Positions 31,750-43,603 of a stretch of DNA of 64,000 bases are shown piece by piece (positions within the stretch are counted from its first letter, which is position 1; every line of letters begins with the position of its first letter). Origin of the DNA: Ixodes scapularis (taxonomy: Eukaryota > Arthropoda > Arachnida > Ixodida > Ixodidae); NCBI RefSeq assembly GCF_016920785.2, contig NW_024609846.1:116711473-116775472 (forward strand), read 5' to 3'. Made by a program: the position numbers and the translations under genes. The notes under the pieces were generated by a model that worked only from the letters and a program-made list of their open reading frames with translations, was not told the origin of the DNA and ran no database searches.

Positions 31750-32285
31750 GTTTAGAACAAAACCGGAGCGCCCGTAGAGACACGCCACCGATGCCGCGCT
31801 TGCGCAATGGGAGGTAGGCAATATGCGTCGCGTCCCGCGTCAACAAACCATTGGAACGTGATGATTTCGGCGTCGGTGTGAGTCCCCGTGCTCTATTTCG
31901 CGTTGGAATTGTTGATTCTTAGTCTTCCTATAGCAATGCCTTACTACTCTAGTAATCTGAGCGAGATTAACGGGGCTCGTTACGCCGCAAAACTTCGTGC
32001 ACATATTGTGACATGCGGCGATTCAATCCACGTGAGTGCCGCAGAATGGACGCGAAAGCCTGATTCATATGATGAGATTCTGCTAACTATTTTCAGTCGC
32101 GACGTCGCTCGGGCTGCCAAAGCGTGGGCGGTAGCTGCGATGCTCGACGTCGATACTGAAAAGCGCTAGCAGAATCGGACCAACTGAATCGGGCATAAGT
32201 CGGTGATGGCCACATGGTAACCATGATCGACATATCCTTGTATCTACTGTTTACTCCGAGCCTACTTACCCCAGGCAACCTGCAA
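31750..32285 (+). repeat. Dispersed repeat R3, copy 2 (right part missing)
   Basis: Homologous to 33385-33839 and to the reverse complement of 17640-18140. The segment GGTGATGGCCACATGGTAACC near 32202-32222 is an unoccupied equivalent of the element C site. The copy stops near 32285, about where the sister copies carry another 400-500 bp. Confidence 0.8.
31936..32169 (+). CDS. Short frame inside repeat R3, function unknown
   Basis: An ATG-started frame of 77 codons within R3: MPYYSSNLSEINGARYAAKL, then VTCGDS, and YDEILLTIFSRDVARAAKAW. The equivalent position in R3 copy 3 begins MPYTYIS but breaks at CGDSFA-stop, and in copy 1 the frame is fused and altered, although GARYTAKL, CGDSF and DKISLAIFSHD remain recognisable. 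No known domain. It could be a relic of a coding element or simply conserved repeat sequence; conservation is not visibly better in the frame than around it. Confidence 0.25.
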   Translation: MPYYSSNLSEINGARYAAKLRAHIVTCGDSIHVSAAEWTRKPDSYDEILLTIFSRDVARAAKAWAVAAMLDVDTEKR

Positions 32286-32558
32286 GGGGAAGCGTTCCGG
32301 AAGAGAAGAAGCCAACGTATGAACTGTCACTGGAGGAATCCGGCTCTACAGTTCCTTCGGCGCGCCCTTGTCAGCTGCTCTTAACTGTACTGAGTCACAG
32401 AGTTCGCTCCGTCGGATCCTCTTCGATGGGGTCGTCATTGCCGCGACGGAGACTGAGGAACGAAACCCGTCCCTTTCTCAGTTCTGTGAGCGTCGGAGGA
32501 TCACTCATTATTTCACGCTACTGCAAAACTCGCAATGTAAGACACGAGAGCCCCTTAC

Positions 32559-32629
32559 CGGTGAAACTCAATCCTCACAGAAGAACAAGCGGTGCCATTT
32601 TTGCAGCCGCTCACACAGCAAAGCCTCAT
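32559..32629 (-). CDS. Possible first exon of a THAP-domain protein
   Basis: On the minus strand, ATG (32629-32627) opens MRLCCVSGCKNGTACSSVRI followed by EFH, then CG|GTAAGG, a good splice donor, at 32558. THAP zinc fingers begin with a start methionine, two close cysteines (C-x2-4-C) and later an F-x-FP motif, and this exon supplies the first part: C4/C5 and C9, then EFH. In many THAP genes the first exon ends near this point. No exon carrying the rest (C-x-x-H, AVPTIF box) was found downstream toward 31.7 kb. It could belong to a host gene, a P-element-type transposase, or be a dead piece. Confidence 0.4.
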
Positions 32630-32829
32630 CACGGCGACGCGTGACGCTACACACTTTCCTTTCGCCGCCCTGCTCCTGACCGTACAAAACAAACGCAACA
32701 ACGCAACGCAACGCAGAATGAAAATTTTAATTTGTTTACACGTGACGCGCGTCGTGTTTACGAAATTTCCTTGATGTTTACATTCCTTTATGTTCACGTT
32801 CTCTATGACTAGGCTTCAAAGGCATGACA

Positions 32830-33010
32830 TAATGCCCTCGCTGTGTCTTGCAACCTCTTTGGTACAGACATTTTGACAAGAAGGCAGGTTTTAGTCTGGT
32901 TTCTTCAAAACCAACAGAAGGATGCCCATCACGCTTTGCGACTTCCGCCCACACCCCTAAACCGGCAGTGCGCCCGGAGCGCCACCACCGCGGCTCCAAA
33001 TTTGAGTTAG
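32830..33010 (-). repeat. Dispersed repeat R2, copy 2
   Basis: CATTTTGACAAGAAGGCAGG, TTTTAGTCTGGTTTCTTCAA and GTGCGCCCGGAGCGCCACCACCGCG align with the reverse complement of 12100-12245 and with 36055-36185. The interval 33011-33384 has no recognised content. Confidence 0.7.
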
Positions 33011-33384
33011 CGTATTCGCGACTCAGCGAACTACAGGGGGCGCGCAGGCGGGCGAAATGACGGACGAAAGGAGGTCGTTTTCAATCGTTCAGCACGCGGG
33101 CCACCATAAATTTCTTGCAATGCAGCGTAAAATCGGTGTTACACGTGAAAGCAGAGCAATTTTTCGAAGGTACGAACCTTCTTTTAGTCAGTGCGCAGGA
33201 ATGACACGGCGGAATCATAAAAATGATTACTGGAAACGATGTTTGTTTCCATGCTGCCTACGAAACCAAGCAGCGATAGCAGACGATAGAGTGGAAACGA
33301 CCTCCTCTCCTGAGCTTCTCGGAGTTGCCGCTAGGCGGCGTCGATTTCGCTGGAGTCGCCAACACACCAGTTCATGTTTACAAG

Positions 33385-33839
33385 CAAACCGGAGCGCCCC
33401 TAGCGGCAGGTCACCGGCGCCGCGCATGCGCGATGGGGTGGGGACAAGACGCGCCGCGTCCCGCGTCAACGAACCATTGGAATGTCATAATGTCGGCGTC
33501 GGTGTGAGTCCCCGTGCTCTTTTTCGAGTTGGACTTGTTCATTCTACGTCTTCTTAGCAATGCCTTACACTTACATTAGCGGCCTCAGAAAAATTAACAA
33601 TGCTCGTTACACAGCAAAACTTGGTGTAAATAATGTGGCGTGCGGCGATTCATTCGCGTGAACCCCGCAGGATGGACGCTAAAACCATGATGAGATTCTG
33701 CTCGCTATTTTGAGTCGTGACGTCACTCGGGCAGAAAAAGCGTGGACGGCAGCTGCGATTCTCGACATCCATTCTGAAAATCGCCATCAGAATCCGACCA
33801 AGTGAATCAGGCAAAACAAGTAGGTGACGGTCACGGATA
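33385..33839 (+). repeat. Dispersed repeat R3, copy 3 (left part)
   Basis: Collinear with 31750-32220. Ends at CACGGATA (33832-33839), the left target duplication of element C; the repeat resumes at 35556. Confidence 0.85.
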
Positions 33840-35555
33840 CAGGGTTGGGCAGTATCGCGATACAAATGTATCGCGATAGTATTTCAGAAATATATTTCGT
33901 ATCGGTATTTCTGTATCGCGATACATTTTTTTCACCAGTATCTGCATTCCTGTACCGAAATACATTTGGAATGGTTCTTTGTATCGCGATACAATCCGGA
34001 TGAAATGTATTTCGCTACATTTTTTGAGAACTACTCCCCCCCTTTTCCCCGAAAAAAAAAAAAAAGTCCGAACACATTTTTTTTTTTTTTTTTTTTTAGC
34101 TTTTGAGGGCATTATGTCAAGGAGGTGCTGGGGCATTGTTACTTTGCTGACCAAGGTTCCTTCCGATTCTCCACGCTATTTTTCTGTGCGTCCGCTTCTC
34201 ACTTCTGAGAGGTGTTGCGTGGTCGGGGACTCGAACCAGATGGCGTGGCAGGAGTGGAGTCAGAGTATCTTCTGCCGCAGGTCCTTAGGTAGGGACTAAT
34301 TGAGTCATTGTTTGCTGGCATCCAATGCCCTCTGCTAACCGTCTCTTTTGCCTTAGCGTACACAGCACACCCAGCCGGCAAAGCTGAGCCACCGTCCGTT
34401 GCAGCACGAGCCTGGTGGTGGTTGACTTGAAATGGTAGCATGACTCACGTAGTGAAGCTCAACACATATTCGAATGTGTCTGCGGCTGCGCCCGTAATAC
34501 TTCACGGCTCAAGGGTACGTCATCAATCGACTTGAACGTGATCCGCTCCTCTGGTGATCCAAAACCAGGAAGGAGGCCAGACGTTGCTTCGCTGTGCACC
34601 GAACCAGATTTCGTACACCTGCGACTCGTCTCGAGTGCGCTGTTTCTTGGGAGCTAGCGCCTGTGCCGGCAATATTAGGTCGCAATCCACGAGGTCTCTG
34701 TTTGGATAATGCTAGGCGAAACTTGGGGACTGCAATTCATGCGTCGGTGGCGGAGGGTCGGCAGGAAGGACCTTCGCAACAGGAATGCCACCGTATCGTT
34801 TTTTCAACCGTAACAGAATATAAGGCATGTGTTCAAGGATGCTTCAGGTGGTCCACTATTCTTGAAAATTCCAAATGACACTGCCTGCACGATCTTCAAT
34901 GAGGTAACCTACAACGAAAGTACGTATTGTCCTTTCATACAGCAGCGTGCATGGTAAAATTTCATATTCAAAACCACACCTACAAATAAAAAATACCAGT
35001 TCACTCTACCGTGACGTCATGTGATCAATGTTGACAGGGGTGTCCTTATTGGACAGGGGCGTGGTGGCGTTTTGATGAGATTTAGTGTGGCATTGAATTT
35101 ATTTAAAGGTCAAAGTCTTTTCGCATTCCTCGTCAGAAAGACGGGATGCCAGGGAAGGGACCGCGGTCAGTCCTTGATGGAATGTTTTTTGAGCCAGTTG
35201 AAGACTCCTCGTCGTCCAAAACCACTACCTTCAAGGCAAAGTGCCAAGCCTATGGGAAATTAATTTCGGGATCCAAAACTTCCACTTCAAACTTCATCTC
35301 AGTTGGCGTCTCAAACAAATTTGTAAAATGTATTGCAGTATCAGTATTTCTGTATTTATATTTCTGCCCTCCCTAAAATGTATTCCTGTATTTGTATTCC
35401 CAAAGACTTTTTGCCTCTATTTAAAATGTATTTCCCATACCTATCGAGATACATTTTTACAGATATATTTCAGTATCAGTATTTTAGCTACTATTTTAAT
35501 GTATCACAGTATTTGTATTTTGAAATACATTTTTGAGTATTTCAGCCCAACCCTG
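33840..35555. mobile_element. hAT-like non-autonomous element C with GTATCGCGATAC arrays
   Basis: A 1716-bp element with perfect 11-bp terminal inverted repeats CAGGGTTGGGC and an exact 8-bp target duplication CACGGATA (33832-33839, 35556-35563). The left subterminal zone repeats the palindrome GTATCGCGATAC and variants (33851-34015). The right zone repeats TGTATTTCTGTATT-like and AAATACATTT units (35325-35545). Between them lie poly-A/poly-T tracts (34048-34097) and sequence without a transposase. CAG-start termini and 8-bp duplication indicate hAT. R3 copies 1 and 2 show the site without insertion. Confidence 0.88.
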
Positions 35556-36035
35556 CACGGATAACAATGATCAACATATCCTTTTATCGCCTTTTATCTA
35601 CTGTTTACACCGAGCCTGCTTACCCTAAACAACCCTCAAGCTTAAGCGTTTTTTTAAGGCCTGCCGCAATTACTGGGTCAACGTTTGGTTTACGGGTCGC
35701 TGTCGTTTGAACGAGCAGACGACAACAGGCAGACAAGTTTGAAAGAGGAGACGACAGTTCGAACGATCAGGCGGTCGTTTGGACTTGAAGACGCATTGAA
35801 CGCTCCCCGGGAGCTCCGGACGAATTGGCGGTTTTCCCGCGCTCATGTTGGAACAAAACATACAAATCTGACGACCACAAGTATCAATGAATTCAACCTG
35901 TGCTACCGGCACAATAAATCGTGATCTGGCGGCGTATGGTTTTCCCCCTTCACGACCTACCTACATTCACGTTAGCGGACGAACTGAGCAACAGCAAATA
36001 CATAAAAACTGATCTTCAAACCTTTCCCGACTATT
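35556..36035 (+). repeat. Dispersed repeat R3, copy 3 (right part)
   Basis: Resumes R3 after element C and is collinear with the reverse complement of 17228-17670. Landmarks are AACGATCAGGCGGTCGTTTG, CATGTTGGAACAAAACA and CTTCAAACCTTTCCCGAC. Confidence 0.8.
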
Positions 36036-36039
36036 TTCG

Positions 36040-36190
36040 TACGGCCCCAGTCGCGACGTTTTGACGGCAAGTCGAGGTTTTTCTCTCGCTTCTTTCAAAA
36101 CAACACAGGAATGCAGGTCCCGCGAGGAAACGTCTGATCACAGCACCAGAACGAAAGTGCGCCCGACGCGCCACCATCGCGCGTAACGTA
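36040..36190 (-). repeat. Dispersed repeat R2, copy 3
   Basis: GGCCCCAGTCGCGACGTTTT, CTTTCAAAACAACACAGGAA and GTGCGCCCGACGCGCCACCA match the reverse complement of 12100-12245. It directly follows R3 here, which suggests R3 and R2 form one repeat unit. Confidence 0.75.
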
Positions 36191-39100
36191 TGAGAGTTGG
36201 GTTTGTGTATGTGTCCAAGGTTATTGGCCAAACCTTGCTTCTGATGGCTGCTTGGCAGCGGTAGCGTCACACAAAGGTCTATGCGGCTCTGTGAGCTGTA
36301 AGAAAATCGTATAGTGCAAGCGCGGTGGCGGTCCTGGTGACCGCTACCTTACATCAAATTTAATATCGGGATCTAACGTCTTCGCGAAACCTGACCAAAC
36401 AACGAGGTTAGTTTGCAACTTGCAAGGCAAGCATTCAAATCCATGGCATGCACTTCAAAGCCGGAAGACGTTGTCGACGTCTTAAAATGAACAGCAAGGA
36501 GAGTCTTCAGTTGTCCTGCCTCCAGCGCGAGCTTCATTGCCTTTGACAACGCTTCAACGTCTGTCCACCTCGAGCGCGCGCGCGCTGCCGAAGCACGGTG
36601 GAAGGCATGGAGCACGTGCTGAAAACCGGGCGTTAGAAAGACACGCCCTGCCGTTTTCATTCTGCGAGCGACTATACTAACCGAGGTTTCTTAGGCTGAA
36701 AAAAAAATTTTCATTATAAAGGCTCGTTCACGCGGTTCCCTTTTCTTACGTTCCGTTCGGTTACGAAAACTTACACCGCTTATACGAATGCCGCATGGCA
36801 ATGAGTTCAAGGAGAAACTTGGCACGCGGCATTCGAACCACGGAGAATGTTGCTGTGACTCGTGTTTCCGGACTGTCTTTTGTATGATGTACCAGTAGTC
36901 TAACCCCGGCTTAGGAAAACTGTGATGTACGAACCAGCTTTTCGACTAAAGTCTCTGTATGTCTGTCTGTGACTCTATTGTCGTTCCGAAAGCTCATATG
37001 TTGCCCAAAGCGAAAGCTCAGAATCGAAAAGGATTATGGAGATATACCATCTGGTAATTGATGTAATAACTTTCGTAGGCACGTTAGGACAAATCATTGT
37101 GACACTCGAGGTTATTAAACAAGTTAGGAAAAAGCATTTCAGGTGGAATTGCATACCAATTGTTTCCTTGAATAAAGAACTGATGATTACCAGATTTCTG
37201 GCGAAAATGCCCGACATCGTAACACTGTACAGAGCCGCATTGTAGAATTATTTTTATTACTTTATGTGCCTTGTAACATAAGACAACTAAAATGTTGCAT
37301 TTTCGAAAGTGCAAAAAACAAACTGTTTTCTTTTATAGTTTGTGGATTGCAGGGGTTGTCAGATATAAACTGCTACCCTTCTCCCCCCCCCAATACTCTA
37401 CACAAACAAAAATATGCACTGCGTGAGATAGTACAAACAAGATATCGACGCATTTTCGCATTTTACTCATGCAGGTTCATATTAAGAAGGAAAGAAAACA
37501 GGAGACAAGTGATAAATGTAAGGGTATAAACACGGTACCGTCACATGGATCATACAAGTTTCTGTACAACATAATAGTTTGTCAACTCGGCTGGTGCCAC
37601 ACAGCACCTTCCTCTTCACTGTTAGTGTTATCATAACTTTTTAGCTATAAATTAAAGAAGACAAAAACCGTCGATCGCTTGTTCGTACCAAATGCGTTGC
37701 GCGCTGTGCCCCCATGAAGCTGTAAATACCCCGGTAGAAGCCAAAAGTCACCTTATATTGTTTGTAAGCAATGATATATCGCGATATGGATATAATGCCT
37801 CCATTACAATGATAAATTGCTCATTAGTCTAGGATTAGCCCAAATACACAACAGACAAGGAGGGAAAAAGATTGCTGGGCAGCCACAGATCCTGCAAGCT
37901 CGGCATATCTACGCTCTTGTCTGGCTACGCATGGCAGATGGCCCTCATAGAAATGCTCAAGATAAGATTGCAACTCGAGAGTTGTCTCGGAAAACGGCTC
38001 TTTGAATGTAGTGGTGCAATATCGCAGAGGGCAACTGGAACATTTTGCGAAAGAAGTGGCACGTAGATAGCGTTGAGTATAGATTGTTTTAAGGGAACGT
38101 TTCTCCGTTGCTTTTTCTTTTCGTTCTGACCCTGCTTTTGCCTACCTACTCTGAGACAGACTGTTCGATTAAGACACCTTATTTAGATCCCTGGCGAAGA
38201 AGAAGCGTCTGCCATACTGCTGACTCTACTTGTTGATTCACTGTCAGCCTTCAAGACCTCTGCGCCTGCGACAGAACAGCCGACAAGGGCAGTGTTCAGG
38301 AACCGCCATGTGCTTGTATTCATTTTGTTTTTCGCTTTCCCTGACATGTCCCCTGCTGTACCATTGTGAAGTCGTCAACAGTTTATGGTTTGCGTTTACC
38401 TTTGCACGTGGCGTGCGTCAATCAAGCGAGATTGACAATGTGCAGCGCCGCTGAATAATATGATAAGGAACCACAGCCGTCAAAGTATATCCCGCGGGCA
38501 AAGCGAAAACATATTTGTTGATTTTCAACAGAAGCTGGAACTGGGCAGAAAGAAGCGATAGCCTCACCCTGTCTTTACTTGCCTGTTTTTAGCGAAGAAG
38601 TTCACTTGATGTATCTACCGCCTGGGGTCGATGCGCCCTTAGCGGAAGCAGGACCGCTACTTTGTGACCGTCAGCCTTCTTCGCTCGATCGTAATTACCC
38701 GAAGCACACCGATAATTTCGAAAACAAATCTAAACCGACAGTGCTGCGGACATTCAATTAAAAATCTCTTTAACAATACACAAAAATGGTTGGCACTTAT
38801 AAAACAAAAAGAGGTCTAAATTGTGAGTGCAATTCTCAAAAATCTTCGAGCCCTGTTTTGTATAAACGTTCAAGGAAATATACAGATGCTGCGAATTATC
38901 TTTTTTTTTTTTTTTTCTGGTCCTACAGCGAGGTGCTTCAATCGTTACAACCGAGGCTGCCACCTAAATGTTAAATTGATTCGTTTTTTTTAATGAAAAC
39001 ACAAAAAAAAATCCGCTCGCTCACCTAAAGCGCTTTTAGAACTGCTTCGCTCATCGATGTAACGCTCTTAAAAAGTACCGTTACTTGGCGGGCGATATTT

Positions 39101-40084
39101 CCGTTAGGAATTTGTAACAGAACGGCTATGAAAACTTATGGATAACCCTGCAATAAACTTCCTTATTATTTACACCGACGCCTTAACAAACGTGGGACGT
39201 GGCGAGTCCAGAGCATCTTATTATTACTCAGCAGCCAATCAAAGTGCAGCATTAGCCGATAAGAATACCCAAGAACCAATCAGGAAGCAAGAAGCGTTAT
39301 TAACCTGTCAAGCCACGCCCTGCGTTTCTGAAACTGTCAGTGAATATACCACTTCTATTTCGGTGTATCTTAGCCCAAATTTCCCTCTCACCTTAAGGCC
39401 TTAAAAGCCTTACTTGTACCATTACGCGAAAAAGCGGCGGCGTGGTCCCCGAAAGATGGCCATAAAAATACGTCATCAAGCACGCGCCTAAGAAATAAAA
39501 CACAAAGAAAAGCAGAGCAACGCAGATGCTTCGTCACGGAAGACGTCGTCTGCGCAGTGGGGGAGAGGGATGTCACCGCCGGAGCGCCGTGTGCGGACGA
39601 CGGGGCGCGCTGCTTGTCGGAAAGCGCTGTGTGTACGAATGTTTCGTCTTCCTACACGTAAACAGTCTTAAGTGACTCTGCTGACTTTTTGTTTTGTTTT
39701 GTCTTTCTTTTCTTTTTTTCTTCTTGCTCTTTGCTTGTATCTCTTTCGCAATATCAGTTTGCTCGAAGAAAGTTTATAGGACAACGGAACCTCACACGAG
39801 GCATTTGGTTTTTTTTTTTTTTTACTTTTATTTGAAGGATACCGTCGAGTTGGTCTGCCCGTAGTTGGGAGTTATCATAAGTAGAGCGGCGTTGCCTGTG
39901 ACGTCTTACATACGTCTCTTGTTTTCCTCCATAAAACAAAATGTGTTGCTCTAAAAATGAACGTTACTTGAAATTTTGAGGCGTTTGAGATCTTCAGAAT
40001 TTACAAATTCAAGTGAAATTTTTACCGGAGGATAAGATTATGGAGCCCCAGGAAAACAGCACTAACTTCATTTACACTGCTAGG
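36191..40084. other. No gene recognised
   Basis: The longest frames have no known domain: 36373-36660 (minus, 95 codons, balanced composition) and 37036-37245 (plus, 69 codons). 36715-36760 begins GGCTCGTTCACGCGG, loosely like a MITE end. Poly-T tracts lie at 38900 and 39808. The surroundings are AT-rich with no promoter-exon arrangement. Confidence 0.45.
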
Positions 40085-40160
40085 GGTCGCTCCACCTAGG
40101 TGTCGCGAGCCGCCGCCCGATTAATAGAGTTCAGCCCCATTCTGCCATTATCATTTCGTT
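40085..40160 (+). mobile_element. LINE 3'-end fragment
   Basis: GGTCGCTCCACCTAGGTGTC, GCGAGCCGCCGCCCGATTAA and GTTCAGCCCCATTCTGCCAT resemble the 3' end at 25690-25760 (GGCTAGGTGGCATAAGCTAC, CGCCCGATCC, GCTCAGCCGCATTC). Only the terminal region is present. Confidence 0.5.
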
Positions 40161-42863
40161 CGGAAGGTTTTATGTATATTCCGATTACGAATGTGTCGAA
40201 AGGAAGGTACCTTACTCGAGGGCACACGCCTCGACGCGTACTGCAGAACTATGTCCCCCACCAGGCTTGACCACGCCTCGCCCCCCCCCCCCCCCCCCCT
40301 AGCCCCCTTTCTACGCGAAAACGGTTATTTCATTGGTTAGTAAAATGTGACATGACGTGGCGTCAATTCTGCCAGCTTCGGGTCTCTCTGCATCGCTGTC
40401 AGGAGTGCGTTCCTGAAACGAGAGGGTATTTTCGTACCAAAAGCTCGGCCACCGTTTATTAAAGGAATGGTTCGCGTTGAAGAGGTGTACACCGGTGATT
40501 TTGCTGAGCTACCCTAACTAACTATATATCCTGAATCACAGGCCTTTGTCCTATCCGGTATGTTATTTTGTGTCCCGAAATTCAGAATAGTTATTGTGAA
40601 ATCGGCAAGTGAAAATTATGCCAAAAACCAACACTCCAAAATACCCGCGCTTTTCAGTGCCGTGTCGTCAGGAGAAGGCAGGCTTGCAGGTCGAGCGGGC
40701 TGTCTAAAAATGGACTATGATTAGCATTTGTTTCCTGCTGATGTGCGGGTGCTGAAGCAAGCTTCCAAAGCATTCATTTGACATGAAACTGCTTGTAATG
40801 TCTACGGTTCGAAGTCGACGGTCCGAAGAGTGAACCACTGCCTTCCACCGACGTCACTTTCTCATTGTTGCTATTAGAGACTTTCGCTTCGAAAAACACG
40901 GGGAGGACAAAAATTGTAAATTCCAAAACTTTCCGAAAACATTTTACTTTGACCGCATGTTTGGGACTATATCAACGATGTTTGTTGGTGTGTTTAGAAA
41001 CTTTTCAGGCAAATCGGGGACTATGAAGGAAACGCCGGTGTACGGTATACCCTTCGCGTTAACCGCGTCGGCGTTGAACTGCGCCGCAAGAAGACTCCTA
41101 CAACATACCCCAGATCTCCTTCCACTTAGGTTCCGTTATATCCGGAACATTCTTCCTAGTTTATACAAAGTAGTGTTTCAAGTGACTGATAATTCTGAAG
41201 GCTAAATGCACAAAAAAAAAAAACAGAAAAAAAGTCCTTTCGAGATGTTTTAATTAAAGCAACTTGGCGCTTAAGTGGAACAGGGTAAGTTGAAGCGCAT
41301 GTAAATGGAGCGACAATTTACGTAGCACCAACGTGTACGGGATAAAAAGAGCAAAAATAAAACGAAGAGACCTGATCACCTGATCGACAAAACAAATGTG
41401 ACTCGTTCCAGAAAGAATACGCGGAACGTTAATTTAACTGGAACCTACGCGGAGCGAGATTAAGAGGGCAGCGGCGGCCTACGAGCGAAGACGCTTGAGT
41501 ACAATGCTTCTGCGCGCGTATCCTACTACGTGTACACATTCGAGCCGGCGGGTGCCACGTTTCTCTGAGCAAAAAATGGCAGCAGCTAGAGGAAGTGACG
41601 CCATGTCACGTGACTTTTGGAAACCAATGAAATGGTGGTTCTGGAGTAGGGGACGACGGGGCGTGGCGAGCCTGTGTGCGCTATATGTTTTGCTGTTATG
41701 CCGCCACCTGGACTGCGCGAAATCTCGCAGTGTAGCAGCAACTCTCGAAGCTTTGTGCTCGGGCTTCTAGTCTTCGCTGAGGTACGTGTGGTCTCGCTTA
41801 CGATACCGAAGCTCCCGTCGCGCTCCAGAAAAAGAATCGCATATTTCGAAAAATTAAATCGCGCGATTAGATTTTTGGGTTGGTTCATTCAGAAAAACGT
41901 TCCATTTTTATTGCGTGTTTAGCGCAGTAGAAACTCAGCTTCTACCACGCGCTCACTCTTTACCGCAAGGACTTGACTGCATGGAGATATTTAAAGGAGA
42001 AGAGACCTCGTGCTTTATGATTTTTGTAAACTCACTGTTACCAATGACATCTTTAGATTTCATTCGGTTATATGGCTTCTTTGGGCCCTGACCAGATGTG
42101 AAAACAATAATTAAAATGACACCGCCCCGCCATCGTGCTGGCATTTTTAACAGAGGAAGAGAGCAAGCACACGGTCGTCCCCTTTGCTCAATTCACCCAA
42201 GAATTAAACAAGCTCAATTTGTTACTAAAAAAAAAACGATGAGTTAGTTTGACAGTTTTTGCTTTCCTCTGACGATCTTTATTACAACACTATGAACAAC
42301 TATTCGCTTTTAATGGCGATATTTTTTTCATTTTCTTTTAAGGCGAGATTTTTTAGTTTGTGGCGTTATCTCTGGCAGCTGCTCCTGCTGATCGAGAGTT
42401 CGCGCAGCCGGGATGAATCCTTCAACAAAGAGCTCGTGCTTGAGGCCTAGTAGCGGAATCGTTGCAACTTGCACATTACAAAAACCTGTGAAGCAAAAAA
42501 TAAAGCGAAAGGGCGAATAAACACAGTTAAGTAAAAACTGTGTGAATGCGTTAAAGACCGACGACCAGTACGTGCTTTCCTTTTTTCCCCGCTTCCTCTT
42601 CTTTCCCCATCTACCCTGTCCACCGTTGCCTATTTCCTCCTCCCCCAGGGAGAGGAGGATCTTCTGCCTTGCAGAATCTCGTGTCGGGTCCTCGGCCCTT
42701 AAAATAACAGGGCTACATTTCGAGCGAGAATGAATTGGCGACATGCGATCACTATGGCGCATGCCATTTCTAGCGGTCGAGATGTGGAAACCGGGACTCG
42801 TAGCCGGTTGCCTGCGGGCAGCGTTCCAGTGAGTCGCGGGCAGCGTGTTTGAGACCTCTGACA
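40161..42863. other. No gene recognised
   Basis: Contains a poly-C tract (40280-40299) and an ATGGCAGCAGC start near 41576 whose 65-codon frame (to 41770) has no known domain; AG|GTACGT follows at 41779 and could end an untranslated or unrecognised first exon. A 178-codon minus frame (42328-42864) has no recognisable domain. Confidence 0.45.
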
Positions 42864-42865
42864 TA

Positions 42866-43118
42866 CAGGATGTTTCCCGTAACAGTAAGAGTGGCTAAAC
42901 TTCCTAAAATTAGTGTATTCGAGGTAAAAGGATCATTTTATTGGAACCGCATTACTCGTGGTGGTGGACGTCCGAAAATGCGCGATACCTACTTATTAGT
43001 TCCCTAATTACCTAAAAATGACTAATTAACTTTTAAATTATATAAGATAGGCACATGGGTCCAATTAGAAACTTGCTAAGCGTCGTCCAAAACCCCTAAA
43101 TCAGTGATTTTCAGAAAG
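42866..43118. repeat. Possible dispersed element starting ACAGGATGTTTC
   Basis: ACAGGATGTTTCCCGTAACA followed by AT-rich sequence resembles the start of MITE-like repeats that I know from tick genomes. The matching other end was not identified. Low confidence. Confidence 0.3.
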
Positions 43119-43330
43119 ACTTTGAGCGCGTGAGAAGCGTAGTAGTGCACTAATGTTACCACTCGTGGAGGAGGTACAAGGCTGGGGCTCTCAAAAGAGA
43201 CGGAAAAAATCGCGCGGCGCCTTACCGCAGTCTGCGGCGCCCGAGACCCAATAAGAGCGTCGGAGAGCCTTGTACCTGATTCACGAGTGGTGAGTTTAGA
43301 GCACTACTACGTTTCGCACGCGCTCGAAGT
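43119..43330. mobile_element. Hairpin MITE
   Basis: The left arm CTTTGAGCGCGTGAGAAGCG, TAGTAGTGC, ACCACTCGTG and GGTACAAGGCT is mirrored by AGCCTTGTACC, CACGAGTGGT, GCACTACTACG and CGCACGCGCTCGAAG at 43265-43330. Arms of about 75-80 bp with mismatches, around a GC-rich centre. Followed by a TA microsatellite (43339-43365). Confidence 0.75.
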
Positions 43331-43333
43331 ATT

Positions 43334-43364
<31 letters not shown>

Positions 43365-43388
43365 AGAGGGTAAATGTACTCCGAAGGC

Positions 43389-43490
43389 CTTTAGTGAAGT
43401 TTTGTCACATATAGGTCGACGTTTCGGCCTGAGTCAGGTCCTGACTCAGGCCGAAACGTCGACTTATATGTGATAAAACTCCACTAAAAG
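43389..43490. repeat. Near-perfect 49-bp-arm palindrome
   Basis: The left arm CTTTAGTGAAGTTTTGTCAC, ATATAG, GTCGACGTTTCGGCC and TGAGTCAG is followed after only three bases by its complement, with four or so mismatches. The stem would form a strong cruciform. The GTCGACGTTTCGGCC motif is one I associate with ends of tick retroelements, so it may be a head-to-head junction of two element ends (inference). Confidence 0.8.
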
Positions 43491-43569
43491 CTTTGAAATG
43501 CGTTAACATGCTTATAGCATATTCGTCGTTTTACGAAACAGACTTTTTTCTCTCGCTCTACCTCTCTCT

Positions 43570-43572
<3 letters not shown>

Positions 43573-43600
<28 letters not shown>
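43573..43600. repeat. (TA)n microsatellite
   Basis: Alternating TA tract. 43610-44060 has no recognised gene. Confidence 0.85.

Positions 43601-43603
<3 letters not shown>

Noticed and set aside
33057..33557. 166-codon frame before element C
   Set aside because: It crosses from unique sequence into repeat R3 and has no domain; the R3 part is non-coding in other copies.
42328..42864. 178-codon minus-strand frame
   Set aside because: Low-complexity basic stretches and no domain; no start context or conserved features.
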